A DNA stretch of 64,000 nt from Apostichopus japonicus. Lineage: Eukaryota > Echinodermata > Holothuroidea > Aspidochirotida > Stichopodidae. Positions 14,301 to 33,700 of this stretch are shown in pieces. Within the stretch, counting starts at the first letter, position 1. Each line of letters begins with the position of its first letter. The DNA lies in contig NC_092572.1 in the NCBI RefSeq assembly GCF_037975245.1, positions 17,896,273 through 17,960,272 on the forward strand, given 5' to 3'. The notes below the pieces were generated by a model. It was given only the letters and a program-made list of their open reading frames with translations. It did no database searches and was not told the origin of the DNA. The position numbers and the translations under genes are program-made.

Positions 14301-17300
14301 TTTCTAAAGATTGAAAGACACAAGAAAAGTACAACTTTCTCAACCATCGCTTATTTTTCTGTTTTTAAATTGTTGGATGCACAATAGTCAAAAGGAGAGT
14401 TTGTTCATCGATGTTTACACCAAGCAATTACTTCCTTCCCTGAAATTTGCTCTTTCACAGTCAACCATTATAAGTGTCCCCTCTGTGATATGACCTGCCA
14501 TTCGCCATCCAACCTTCGTAACCACATCAACAGCAGGCACTCCGAGGACAGGCCGTTCCCATGTGACTTCTGCGGTTTAGGGTGAGTCAATCAACCCTTA
14601 GTATGGGGTGGGGGTAGGGGACAGTTGAGAGAACTTTGTCAGAATGTGGTGATATATGCAATGATGAACTTCACACCTCTCTTATCTGTCTCCAGTCATC
14701 TTAACCAAATCTATCTTAACCTCACCAAACTGGTAACATTGAATCACTGCACCCTTTACCGACCCGCTTCTGGGTGGGTGCCCACCTCCTCAGATTCCTT
14801 CTGCATCTAACACTTTGAAAGACTACCAATTAATTTATCAGGATTTCCAGATTTATACAAATTGCAGTTTGGAATTTTGTGGTTTAAGAAGAATCCTTGC
14901 TGGTATTTCTCATCAATTATATCTAACACCATGTTCTGTTGTGACTACTGTATTAAGTAATAGTGCTCTTGTCAATTTTCTTTGCAAGATTTACTTGTAC
15001 TAAAGTTAGAACTGATGACTATTTTTGACATTGCTTTCAATAAACCCAGAGGTGGAATTGTTTTTTTGTTGGGGGGGGGGGGAAATAAAATGCAGATGTT
15101 GTCTGTTATTATCAAATTGACGGTAGTTTGCAACCAGGGAGCAACTTCATCAAACTATTTTCGTTTTCTTTGGTCTTCTTTCATCAGGTGCAGGACGAAG
15201 TACGATCTCCTGAGACACATCCAGACCCACAGTCAAAATCACAACCTCTGTTGCGACTTCTTTGATTGCAAGTACAAAGCTAAGACCACTACCTCGTTGA
15301 GGAGACATTACCAGAAGGAACATCTGGTGAGGGGTTCGAGGGGCTCTCTAACCCCCGAATAACATTTAAAGAATATTCAAATATGCGAACGTTCCATGGA
15401 ATACATCAAGCCACAAGGTTGAAGAACGTTAAAGATAACAATCAACTTTTCAAGACCTTGTTATAATTGCACATTATGTTCAATTTAGTGGATCATTAAT
15501 AATGAATTACAAATTATCTCAATCTTTCATCTTGTTTTGGTTTCATATTCTTCCTGTGTCATTAAAGCCTGACACTTGTTTTAGAAACCAGTAATGTTTG
15601 CTATTGGCTTGTGGAAGAAAGTAAAGTATTGTCATGCAAATGAGGAAACTTTTTCTGAATCTCGTAACTTCTGTGAGAGATCTCGTGACAGACCTTACTC
15701 ATGTAAAACTGAGATCATGAAACTCCCAAGGCCTAAAGGAGCTTATGTGCCTCCCCTTCCGATAATGCTAAATCTTTGAAACGCAATTCCATAGGTCTTT
15801 TGTGAGACCAGAATGACCGAGGGAGGGTTACCCTCAAATTTCCTACCACATTCAGCGAGTTATTTGGTTCAATTTCATAACATACTTTTACATCACCAAG
15901 GTAACAAGAGACTCTGAAATTATCTATTTTTTGCATGATGTAGAAAGAATTATGTAAATATTGAAGCCTTGTGACACCGAGGGAATAAATGTGATCTTAC
16001 TTATTTGTCTTGATGTACGATGCCACTTCCAGTCCACTTGTAAAGTATGAATCATGAAATCACCCAGTCTGATGAGCTAGCATGAATTCATGTTGTCTGT
16101 TTTTTTTCTCCTCCGTGGGCAGAATTTGGATCCCAAGAAATACTGCTGTCACATTTGCCAGCAACGTTTCACCCAGGGCGGTAAGCTCACCCATCATCTC
16201 AAGAGGAAACATAAATTCAAGTGGCCGTCAGGATTCAGTCGATTCAGGTAACATGAAATAACGACAACTTTTTATATTCTCTGCCAAGCGTACAATATTT
16301 TAGGCAGTTTCCTATGATGCCTATATACTTTGAGGGAAGAGGGGGATGTGTGGGGGGTGGGGAAGAGGGAGGGTGGTTGGCAAGGAGGCTCGGCAGGGAA
16401 TGACTGGCTCACTCCATTCCTTCACCGTGACTAGCAATTCACAGAAATTACTAAAACTTTTGAAAGGAAATAAGTTTGAAATTGTTAATTGCACCAAATT
16501 ATTCGAAAGGTGTAACTGACTGGAAGGTTTTATTTCAAACGTGTTACATATGCTGAGATATATACATGTGAATTATGTATTGAACAGAAATTGATGTCAT
16601 TCTTTGCACAGGGAGATTGTCCTTGTCTTTTGTATGCAAAGCCTGTGTGTCTTTGACTTAACAGTTTCTTCATTTGTTTGGAAAATGCAAAGCTGCCCAC
16701 CACTGTCTCCCTGCCCATCCTTGCCCTCACCCAGCCCCCCCCCCCATCCTCACCTCCTCAAAAGGAAAGTTGTACTCACATTTCGATAATGAGGTATCAT
16801 AAATTCCTAATTATATATTGAAAGTAGGAAGTATAGAAAAAGATGATTGAAGCTAGTAAAATTGGTATTGATAAGTAGTTGCTGATATTAGAAAGCTTAA
16901 AAGAGATTTCCAGATCATATATAACACCCAACCTGTATTATAAGATTGTCCTAAAGTTCATGACACTTCCTTTCATCGTAGATACAAGGAACATGAAGAC
17001 GGACTCTATCGACTACAGACCGTGCGTTACGAAAGCCTCGAGATCACAGAACACTTTCTGAATGATAAAAAACAGGACGAGGTCGCCGTTGAAGAGTTAC
17101 AGGTGGACAAGCAGCTGACCGAGGTACTTCAGGAGCAGATGGAGATGGTGCAGGAGAGCATGGCACTGGCAGAGTACCAAGAGGAGGAGAGAGGCAGAAT
17201 GGAAGGGTATGAGGATGGTGGAGGAGGCAGGCTGGAAGGGTATGAGGAGGGTGGAGGAGGCAGGCTGGAAGGGTATGAGGAGGGTAGGGGTGGAGGAGGC

Positions 17301-17684
17301 AGGCTGGTAGAGTACCAGGAGGGTGATGGAGGCAGGCTGGTAGAGTACCAGGAGGGTGGTGGAGGCAGGCTGGAAGGGTATGAAGAGGGCGGTGGTGGAG
17401 GAGGGAGACTGGAAGAGTACCAGGAGGGTGCAGGAGGCAGGCTGGAAGGGTATGAGGAGGGCCGTGAGGAAGGCAGAATGGGCTGGTATCAGGAGGGTGA
17501 GGGAGGCAGAATGGTACAGTATCAGGAGGAGGAGGGTGGTGGAGACAGATTAGAAGGCTTCGATGACATGATAGCAGATGGAGTAGTTACTCTCGGAGCA
17601 GAGGAGACTGTAATGCACCCTGTAGATGATGGAGGGATGTATCAAGTGAGATTACACGATGCAGAGATTGAGAGGTACCAGTGA
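8386..17684 (+). CDS. HINFP: Histone H4 transcription factor HINFP (nine exons, complete)
   Basis: Exons are 8386-8586 (ATG at 8394), 9508-9731, 10326-10419, 11787-11939, 13074-13151, 14461-14581, 15188-15326, 16123-16247 and 16982-17684 (TGA at 17682). All introns are GT-AG, phases are consistent, and the coding sum is 1830 nt, giving 609 residues. Diagnostic HINFP blocks are visible: an N-terminal CEWGDC finger, [53 protein letters not shown] and [19 protein letters not shown]2H2 and variant fingers run through exons 1-8. HINFP is the nuclear factor that, with NPAT, activates histone H4 genes at G1/S. The protein is longer than the vertebrate form (about 517 residues) because the C-terminus carries a Gly/Glu-rich repeat tail near residues 445-570. 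An in-frame ATG at 8310 would add an N-terminal extension if the 8385 acceptor is not used. It is transcribed divergently from the PRDM15-like gene. Confidence 0.95.
10033..10100. repeat. Short tandem repeat, 19-20-bp unit, about 3.5 copies
   Basis: The unit ttaccccctgtggtctaga is repeated three times (one copy with an extra base), followed by a partial ttacccccta. It lies in HINFP intron 2. Confidence 0.9.
12527..12905. repeat. Tandem repeat, about 138-bp unit, 2.7 copies, in HINFP intron 4
   Basis: The landmark ggaataatwtatctggtat recurs at about 12527, 12663 and 12802. It is followed each time by aaaatagatgcaaa, gcagattgctatacaaactg and a catagcagtgttt-type segment. The third copy breaks off near 12905. 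Confidence 0.88.
17172..17565 (+). repeat. Coding minisatellite in HINFP last exon (Gly/Glu/Tyr repeat tail)
   Basis: About ten in-frame units of 10-13 codons, each with a core like [12 protein letters not shown] or [10 protein letters not shown]. The DNA period is roughly 30-39 bp, with the shared core ggaggcaggctgg. Units vary by a few residues (LEGY, LVEY, LEEY, MGWY, MVQY), and the number of glycines before the core arginine changes in steps. The tract stays open in the HINFP frame, so it is probably translated. I know of no such repeat in vertebrate HINFP. Confidence 0.9.
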
Positions 17685-18604
17685 TGAGGAACTACTATCG
17701 GGTGCAAGAGAGGGACTGAGGTTGGTCACTCTTAAGGAGCAGAGGAAACTGTTATTCACCCTGTAGATGAGTAAGTGAGATTACACGATGCAGAGATGGA
17801 GAGGTACCAGTGGTGAAATGAGGGATTACCTTGGGGTACAGGAGGGTTAAGGATCATGAGAGCATGTGAGGTAGGGGGATGGAAGTTAGAAATGGTTTCT
17901 CAGTGAACATTGGAAAGTGTCATGTAACCTGTAGCTGATGGAGGTTTCATTCCGTAGAAATATGAGTTATTATAAGCATTTTTGCTGGAATTGGGCATTC
18001 CAGCTTAAGGGAAAACAAATTCATAGAATATCTCAAATTAATTTATATTCATATTTTTATTGATTATTTGATCTTTGTAAACATGATTATATGACTAGCA
18101 GAATTTGAGCTGTTTCATCAATTCCGTCCAGATTTATGCAGATTTATGCAGACTGCTGCGCTCCTTGCCATTTGTGCCATCATGTGTACACAAAACTTCA
18201 AAAGCCATTGAGCACCTCCTTAAAACTATTGGTTCCCCTCCAAACGTCAGGTTGGAGGGAGGCGGGGGGGGGGGGGGGGGAGGGGTGGGGAAGGTGATGA
18301 TCTTTGAGTTTGGTTTGAAAGTTTAACAAACCTTCTGAGTATTACTCAAAGTAATATTGCAATTTATCAAAGAAAGACAGTCGTCTAAAATTATCAACCA
18401 AATTTTGTAACCTTGGTTCAACTCTCAACATTTTGGTTGTCTGGCCAGTTTTCAATGTCGGCATATAGTAAACATAATCACACAGTTTATTATGAATTTC
18501 TGCCTTCTGGCAAAACCTCGTGTTTTGGTTTCTATGTTGTTGTTTTGTTGTTGTTTTCTTTCACATTGTTTATTTTATATGTTGATTTGTTTATCAAAAA
18601 TAAA
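17685..18604 (+). other. HINFP 3' UTR with decayed copies of the terminal coding sequence
   Basis: After the stop, 17721-17820 closely repeats the end of the ORF (17580-17690), including ggagcagaggaaactg, ccctgtagatga, agtgagattacacgatgcag and gaggtaccagtg. Deletions and stops make it noncoding. A weaker third copy lies near 17910-17950 (gtgtcatgtaacctgtagctgatggagg, split here as two motifs). A poly-G run of 17 is at 18264-18280. The first good AATAAA I see is at 18599-18604, a possible polyadenylation signal. Confidence 0.6.
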
Positions 18605-19590
18605 TTTACTTAATTTTTCAAGAAAAATGATTGAGCCTTTTAGTTTCCAGTTTTTGCTTCTTCTGTAAATATTTTTCATTTGGGGTGTGTTCAGTCATTT
18701 TATGTAAGGATCTTGAGCTAATTATGTTTGCATGATTTCCGTAAACAATTGAGGGTCTTAGTTTATAATGAACTGATGTAAATATGGCCCACGTGTCGCT
18801 AGTAACCATGTCATTTTTGTGGAAAAACCAATTTCTCGGTTTTTGTGTCATTTTGTGAAATGTAATTGACTAGTGAGACTGTCTGGTTCCATCCAAGGAG
18901 CAAATACATGGCCCGCCACCTTCCGATCGTCAGCCGGGTGAAGTTTTGCAATCAGTCGGGAAAGAATTGGATGACTACCAAGGGTGTACCCTTCCCACCC
19001 CCTTCATTTTCAAACCTATCACAAAGTATTAGCAAAAGTTATCTTTATGTCTACGATATAGACCTAATAACATTCTTAATATGCCTCACTGTTTATCATT
19101 GGAAATGAAATTGTATTTTTTTTTTCTGGGAATGTACGACCGCTCCCCCACCCCCTATACCGGAGACAGTATCAATGCACAGAGGCAGCACCCCTACATA
19201 AAATCTTTTATTCGCTTCTGGCCCACCTATAAAGATTCAAGTCATTACCAAAATCAGCCGGGGTAATTTTCAAGTTTATTATTATGTATTGGCAAAACCT
19301 TGCGTTGGAGTTATTTATGTAGACTTATATCGATAGTCTAAATATGCTTCAAAATGCACCATTTGAAGTTTAAAAGTGTATTCTACTTACTACATAGGGG
19401 TCAATTTCAATGAATCTGTACAGTCTCCCTCAGATATAAAACCCTCCATTCGCCTCTGGCTTCCACCAAAGCTCAGCCCCCTACCTTAAATCAGTCGGGG
19501 TGGGGATTTTAATTGTCCCCGCCCCATATTTAAAATCTTGCGCACACCACTGGATGCAGTTCGCTTTCCAATGACGTATATACACACAGA

Positions 19591-20244
19591 CAAGGGCGGC
19601 GGAAACACTTTTAATCTGGGGGGGCACCGACATCAAAGGGCACTCTGCAGAAATTCGATTGGACTGATGCAGCCTTATATTTAGTACCCTTTATAACTCT
19701 TATTGTATTATCTTATTTGCGTATACACAGCACTCCTTCAACGCCCTCCCCCCCCCCCAAGGAAAATATGCATACTGGCACTGCAATATCCAATGTGCAA
19801 ATTGGGAAACAAGGAACATGTTTTCTTTTGAGACAAAATGAAGTGAAATCATGCTAGTTGCTAATGTAGGAATCTTCCGAATTAGAGTTTATTTCTTGTC
19901 AATATCTTAACAATTTTTTTTCCATTCGAAATAGCTTTGAGTTTGACCCACAGAAATTCATTAAAAGTCAGGGGCGTAGCTAGGATTTGCAAAGTTGTAT
20001 GCACGACTATCTGAGCGGAGCGCCACCATCGGTTGGCGCGGAGCGTACAAGAAAAATTTTGGTTTTACAAACCACTCAGATGCCTAGAAACGGCCCTTCC
20101 CGAGTGTTCATTCTGGTTCCTTGGCCTCTTGCTAACTTGAGACACCTCAATTTTTATGTAGAAAAAGGGCACATTTTTAACCTGAGGAAAAGTGGGGGGG
20201 GGGGGGCACGTGCCCCCTGTGCCCCCCCGGTTCCGCCGCCCTTG
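19591..20244. mobile_element. hAT-like non-autonomous DNA transposon with 8-bp target-site duplication
   Basis: The element starts with caagggcggcggaa (19591-19604) and ends with the exact reverse complement ttccgccgcccttg (20231-20244). Identical 8-bp direct repeats cacacaga flank it at 19583-19590 and 20245-20252. An 8-bp duplication and CA...TG termini are hallmarks of the hAT superfamily. Subterminal G-rich stretches (ggggggcac) also mirror each other. No transposase ORF remains in 654 bp, so the element is non-autonomous. A nested repeat motif caggggcgtagctagg starts at 19969. Confidence 0.85.
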
Positions 20245-21125
20245 CACACAGATCCTAAGAGAGGGTGTGGCGATTTACAAGTCACTTCTCATAAATAAAT
20301 TACGGGTAATTGAATAAATTATCGAACCGAATTTTCCATTTGATTTGCTACGAGGTACGTGATGTGGAAGTTGCAGTTTATATGCACAACTTGATTTATC
20401 TGCACCGCAGATGGTTGGGCTGCTTCATATACAACACACCTGTTGTGGTTTCCTTGCATTTCGACCTAACTATGGTATAACGATGGCATATCTAGTTCAC
20501 CGGCAGAAAATAGACGAGTAAAAGAATAACGAGCAATAACAAAATCGTTCAATTTTGAATCTCTTTTATATACAGTAAGCAGAGAAAGCAATATAATGTC
20601 ATGTTTACTACAAATGTGATCGTGACGTCAGACTCGAATAATAGTGTACTGGACCATGCTGTCGTCAAACCGTAGCTTTCCATATCGCATATTTCTCTAC
20701 TTTTGACCTACTTTATTCAGCCTGTTGCTTGCTTTTACAGCACTTAACTTGAAGGAAATATGAACTTTTAAATAAATAACAAAATACTAATCGTTTAGAT
20801 ATACCATTTTTATATCTCGTCGTAAGCGATAGCCTTAAAGTAGCCTCAAATTTGAAGCGATGTTAAAGTCATTTAGAAAAAGCTGTGCATACCTCAAGCG
20901 GAGGATCCGTTTCCGCGTGATGCAAACACAGAGGTGTTCAACCATACCAAGCGACTTTTGGATTGGTCAAACATATTATATGAATATTCAACAGCTACGT
21001 GGTATTGTCAAGTTGGGATAATATTTTTTTTATTTAAATATATAATTTCATATCATACTTTAATGCACTGGTAGTGACATTATGAGCATTATGAATATCC
21101 TTTTTCTATCAGAAATCAAATTGCA

Positions 21126-21335
21126 GGAACTGTTCATACTGTCAGTACGTGTGTTTAAAGCATGACACTTTTTTTAAAGAAAATGCACCCAAGATATAGA
21201 TAAAGCCTGGGCATGAAAACCAAGCAACTTGATCCACTCTGAACCCCAACCCCGTTAAATCGAGACTGACTGTACCCAAATGATCATAACGGTGGTACCT
21301 CGAGGTACCAACAGTCCCATCGAAGGGCAGAAGGG
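21126..21335. repeat. Interspersed repeat copy related to 26.4 kb and 38.9 kb
   Basis: Its left part (ggaactgttcatactgtcag) is shared with the inverted repeat at 26.4 kb. Its right part (cctgggcatgaa, cttgatccactctga, ccgttaaatcgagactg, gatcat) is shared with 38882-39055. It contains the palindrome tggtacctcgaggtacca. Confidence 0.65.
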
Positions 21336-22083
21336 AGTAGCTACTTCTCAAGAGCTCGGTTAAAGACCAGTGAGTGATTTACGTGAAAACACCATATAGC
21401 CTCTTTTACATATATTAGCATTGAAGTATATGAGAAAAAAAGTGGTATTAGCATAATTTAAAAAGTGGTTCCAACCGCTCACTGGGATTGGCTAAACGTT
21501 TAATAAATATTCAACAGCTACACATTTTCTTCTGATACATATAATGCCGAAGCTCATGACTCACAACAAACAAATTAGAATAAGCCTCTATATATAGGAG
21601 CCTCTAGAGAGCAGTTTAGAGAGTGACGTCTTCGCGTGAAATTTGAAACAGAAAGGAACTTGCAAACTGCGTAAAACTGAATATTATTCATTAAGAAAAG
21701 CTTTTTAGAAATTCAAAATCGTTTACTGTATGAACTGAAAGTTTCCTCGACAAAGTCAACTATGCGCTTTGGAAATATTTTACAGTTTTAGCGTAATTAA
21801 GGCACTACCTAAAGTTTAAACTGTCAGTAGGCCTAAGCTGACTATAGGCTATGAAGTAAATGAATTCGTGTAACAAAAGTGTAAAGAAATTGCAAAAGAA
21901 AATGCTTGAGTTTTTATTCTGTACAAGGTGAAACAAGTATAAAATGGATATCAGCCATTTTAAGTATTAAAGTACGACGTGCCGTTACCATTTAACGTTG
22001 TAGCCTATTCACTGAAGGTTATTGACTAACGTTGTATAGCACTGATATGGCGTTACGGTATACCGGTAGCCTAGTGTTATATA

Positions 22084-30772
<8,689 letters not shown>

Positions 30773-33700
30773 TATATCGATGTACTATAACAAGGCAAAG
30801 GCAAGAAAACTGAACAGCCTCGCTATTATAAAAGCTATGAAAATCCCCAGACTTCACTTTCAGTTGAAAAGTTTGTAGCGGTATCTCTCTGAATATCACA
30901 ATGTCAATATTAAGTAAATCAAGTGATGTGTATGTTCTAGCTTGATAGACTAGGCGCTACTTAAATCAGCTGAATGTTTGGAGTACCTCTCCAGCTGTCG
31001 ACGGTTATAGGAATCCTGCAGTCTAGTAACTGTCGGACGGTTTGCGTGGTATGAGGTACATATAGTATGAACAAGGGAGCTGTTATGACTATGCTTCCTG
31101 CACTTTTCCGATTGAAAACTTAAATCACATTCGGGGAACAGCTTTTGTTTACCAAATCCTCGTTATGATGCAGTACCATGTATTGTGATTGGTTGTACCA
31201 AACCGGTGGGACTGGCTATACTTCTGCATTCTTGAGCAACAAGTCACCAGAACAACCGGAATTTACAGAACGTGTTGCCCCGGAAATATTAACGCGGGGG
31301 AGGCGTATTTAAAGCGATATCGCGATATGTGGTCAGTCGCTTTGCAGTATTCTGTACAGACAGGTTTTGCCTTTAACACACAGTGGGGGTCTTCACGGGA
31401 GAAGGGGGTGTTTACATCATCAAACTATTGTTTTACCCTGGTATCCCCTAATAGCATTTGTTACGTCAAATAAACAACATAAAACAACAACAACAATAGA
31501 CAGGAACTTGAAGATACACATCGCTTTTACTTCTGTAAAGACTGTAAATACTATAAGAACGTCAAACCTAAAAAATCCTGCTGATTATGAAGCTGATATA
31601 AGTTCTGGAAACGCGACAACCGTAACCCCTCCCCGCCCCTCAACTCCACTCCTCCCCTCTTCCAGACGTTTCGTGACGCCCGGTATATACATATATACCA
31701 TAGTAAACTATTTGTCAATATTTGGTAACCTCCAGATTTAGTTTTGTTTCTTTCATTGTCATCCCGTCCACCACTGGGTAGGCCGAATACAAAATAGGGT
31801 AAAGTTAACGTTCACATATTCACTAATTTAGCGACTCTGACGACAAAATGTTAGCTGGAATGCGAACGTATACGTCCTATAATAAATGTCATATTTATGT
31901 TTGTCACGATTGAATCAATATATATATATTCACCAGAGTACCGACGAGGATAAGCACCATGCGTGACGTTACACGATGGAAACATGATACTTACACATCA
32001 GGGTAATATATCAAGTCACCTCCAGCGTTCAGGTTCATTAGCGCATTAAATGCGCGTTGAAAAAAAAGTCTAGCTATGCCCTGAGTGGCACAGAGGGGGG
32101 GGGGGGGGGGGGGAGGTTTGGCGGTACAGAAGTGAAATAGCGGAGAAGAGGGACTTGTACCCAAGCTGAAATTAGGCGGACCCCATTCTTGCAATAAGTG
32201 CATCTTATTATTATACTTACGGTATACTACCATGTAGACTCCCATGTGCTTGACAAGAGATTTTAGAGAGAAAGTATTTAACCTAGTGTTTACAATAAGA
32301 TAATGAGTTTTTCTACCGTACTGAGTATTATGGGATTGTAAATCACGAATTCGAATAACCCTTACACAATGTTCTTCTTGTTTTCGCATGACACAATACC
32401 CTCCTCCTCAGCTATATACCTCATCGTTCGTCTTTGCGAGTTTATTTCTATATCACTTGAACTTACTGTGCTTGCGAAAAAGAAGAAGAAAAAGAAAAAC
32501 TAAGCCTAGACGAAATGTCATAGTGTGGGTGACTCGTTGTCTGAAATGACAGGGAGCCATTGGTAGAGGGTTATAGTTAATTATAACAACATAGCAGTAA
32601 TATTACCAATAGCATGATAGAGATGATTTTATATCTCTCTTCTCTGTGTGGCGGATGTTGTTTTGACTGTCACGGGGGAATAAAGGGTGCGGTGATTGGA
32701 TAACAGGAAAGTGAATCGCCCATTTGGTTAACCTCTGTGTGTAATGTAGGTGTGTGGTGAGGTATATGTGAAAACCTATAGATACATCTCACAACACAGT
32801 CCGTAGGCTGGAAGGATTTCCGCAGGTAGGATATGTTGTCATAGCAACACAGCGGTAGTCGTGACAAGTATATGTTCTGTACTGATGAATCCGTTGTTTA
32901 TTTTAAAAGAATCGCCGCAGTAAAGAATGTACTAGCCTAGTACGTGATATTTAGACCTGGGTGGGTGTGTGCGCAAGTGATTCTTTGAAACCAACCTCAA
33001 ACAGTAGCTTACAGTAGGTCTTAGTAACACATGCTATAATGTAGGCTATATACCATCAATTTGGATAACTTGTGCAGCGACGATTGTTGTAAGAACAAAT
33101 AATAATAAATTTGGTCCCTCCCCAACGCTCACCTCATAACCTGAGTGTATTACATACAATACATTAGAGGACCGCAAAGGTAGGGGAAGGGGCGCAGGAG
33201 GGGAGGTGGGTTATGCAGTTGTCAGCTGGTGCAATTAGGAGGATGGCAGTGAATTTGACTCTGCATTAATCACTTTGCTGACCTTTGTCTCATCCCCTCC
33301 CAATCGACCGAATTCATTGAAGAAATAAGAACATTCGTAAAGAAGGAATAAAAAAATGAAAAAATCCCGTTGCACATCCCTGTCGATGAACACATTGATG
33401 GCCTATTGAGCGTTTCACACATTTACCAATCATCAAACATATAAAGGAACTCCTTTCACGGTGGTACAGTTTTATCGTTGCCAAACGGACAACTGACTTT
33501 TTGACCTTTCGTCAAGTTTCCCCCTTGAGCATGATACAAAGAAATGAGTCAGATATAGGCTATAGCACATAATTGCAATGAGTTTGTGCGTGTGTACCGA
33601 ATACAGCTTTCTGTAACATTATGTTGAAGTAATGGAACACCAGACTTTGACGGTCATAAGAATTGGTCCCAAACTTGAGCAGGCTAAATATTGCTAGAAA

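Larger units (their letters stand above)
18605..21912. other. Intergenic region between HINFP and the GLIPR2-like gene
   Basis: No gene is seen. It holds an old interspersed repeat (about 19010-19400), the hAT-like element (19591-20244), the repeat at 21.1-21.3 kb, and a direct repeat of about 35 bp around atattcaacagctac (near 20985 and 21518). Confidence 0.6.

Noticed and set aside
17356-17553. Alternative-frame ORF in the HINFP repeat
   Set aside because: It is a shadow frame of the Gly/Glu repeat; the HINFP frame is fixed by the fingers upstream.
31189-31741. Two overlapping ORFs near 31.2-31.7 kb
   Set aside because: No motif, low complexity at the end (Pro/Ser-rich), and no splice or homology support.
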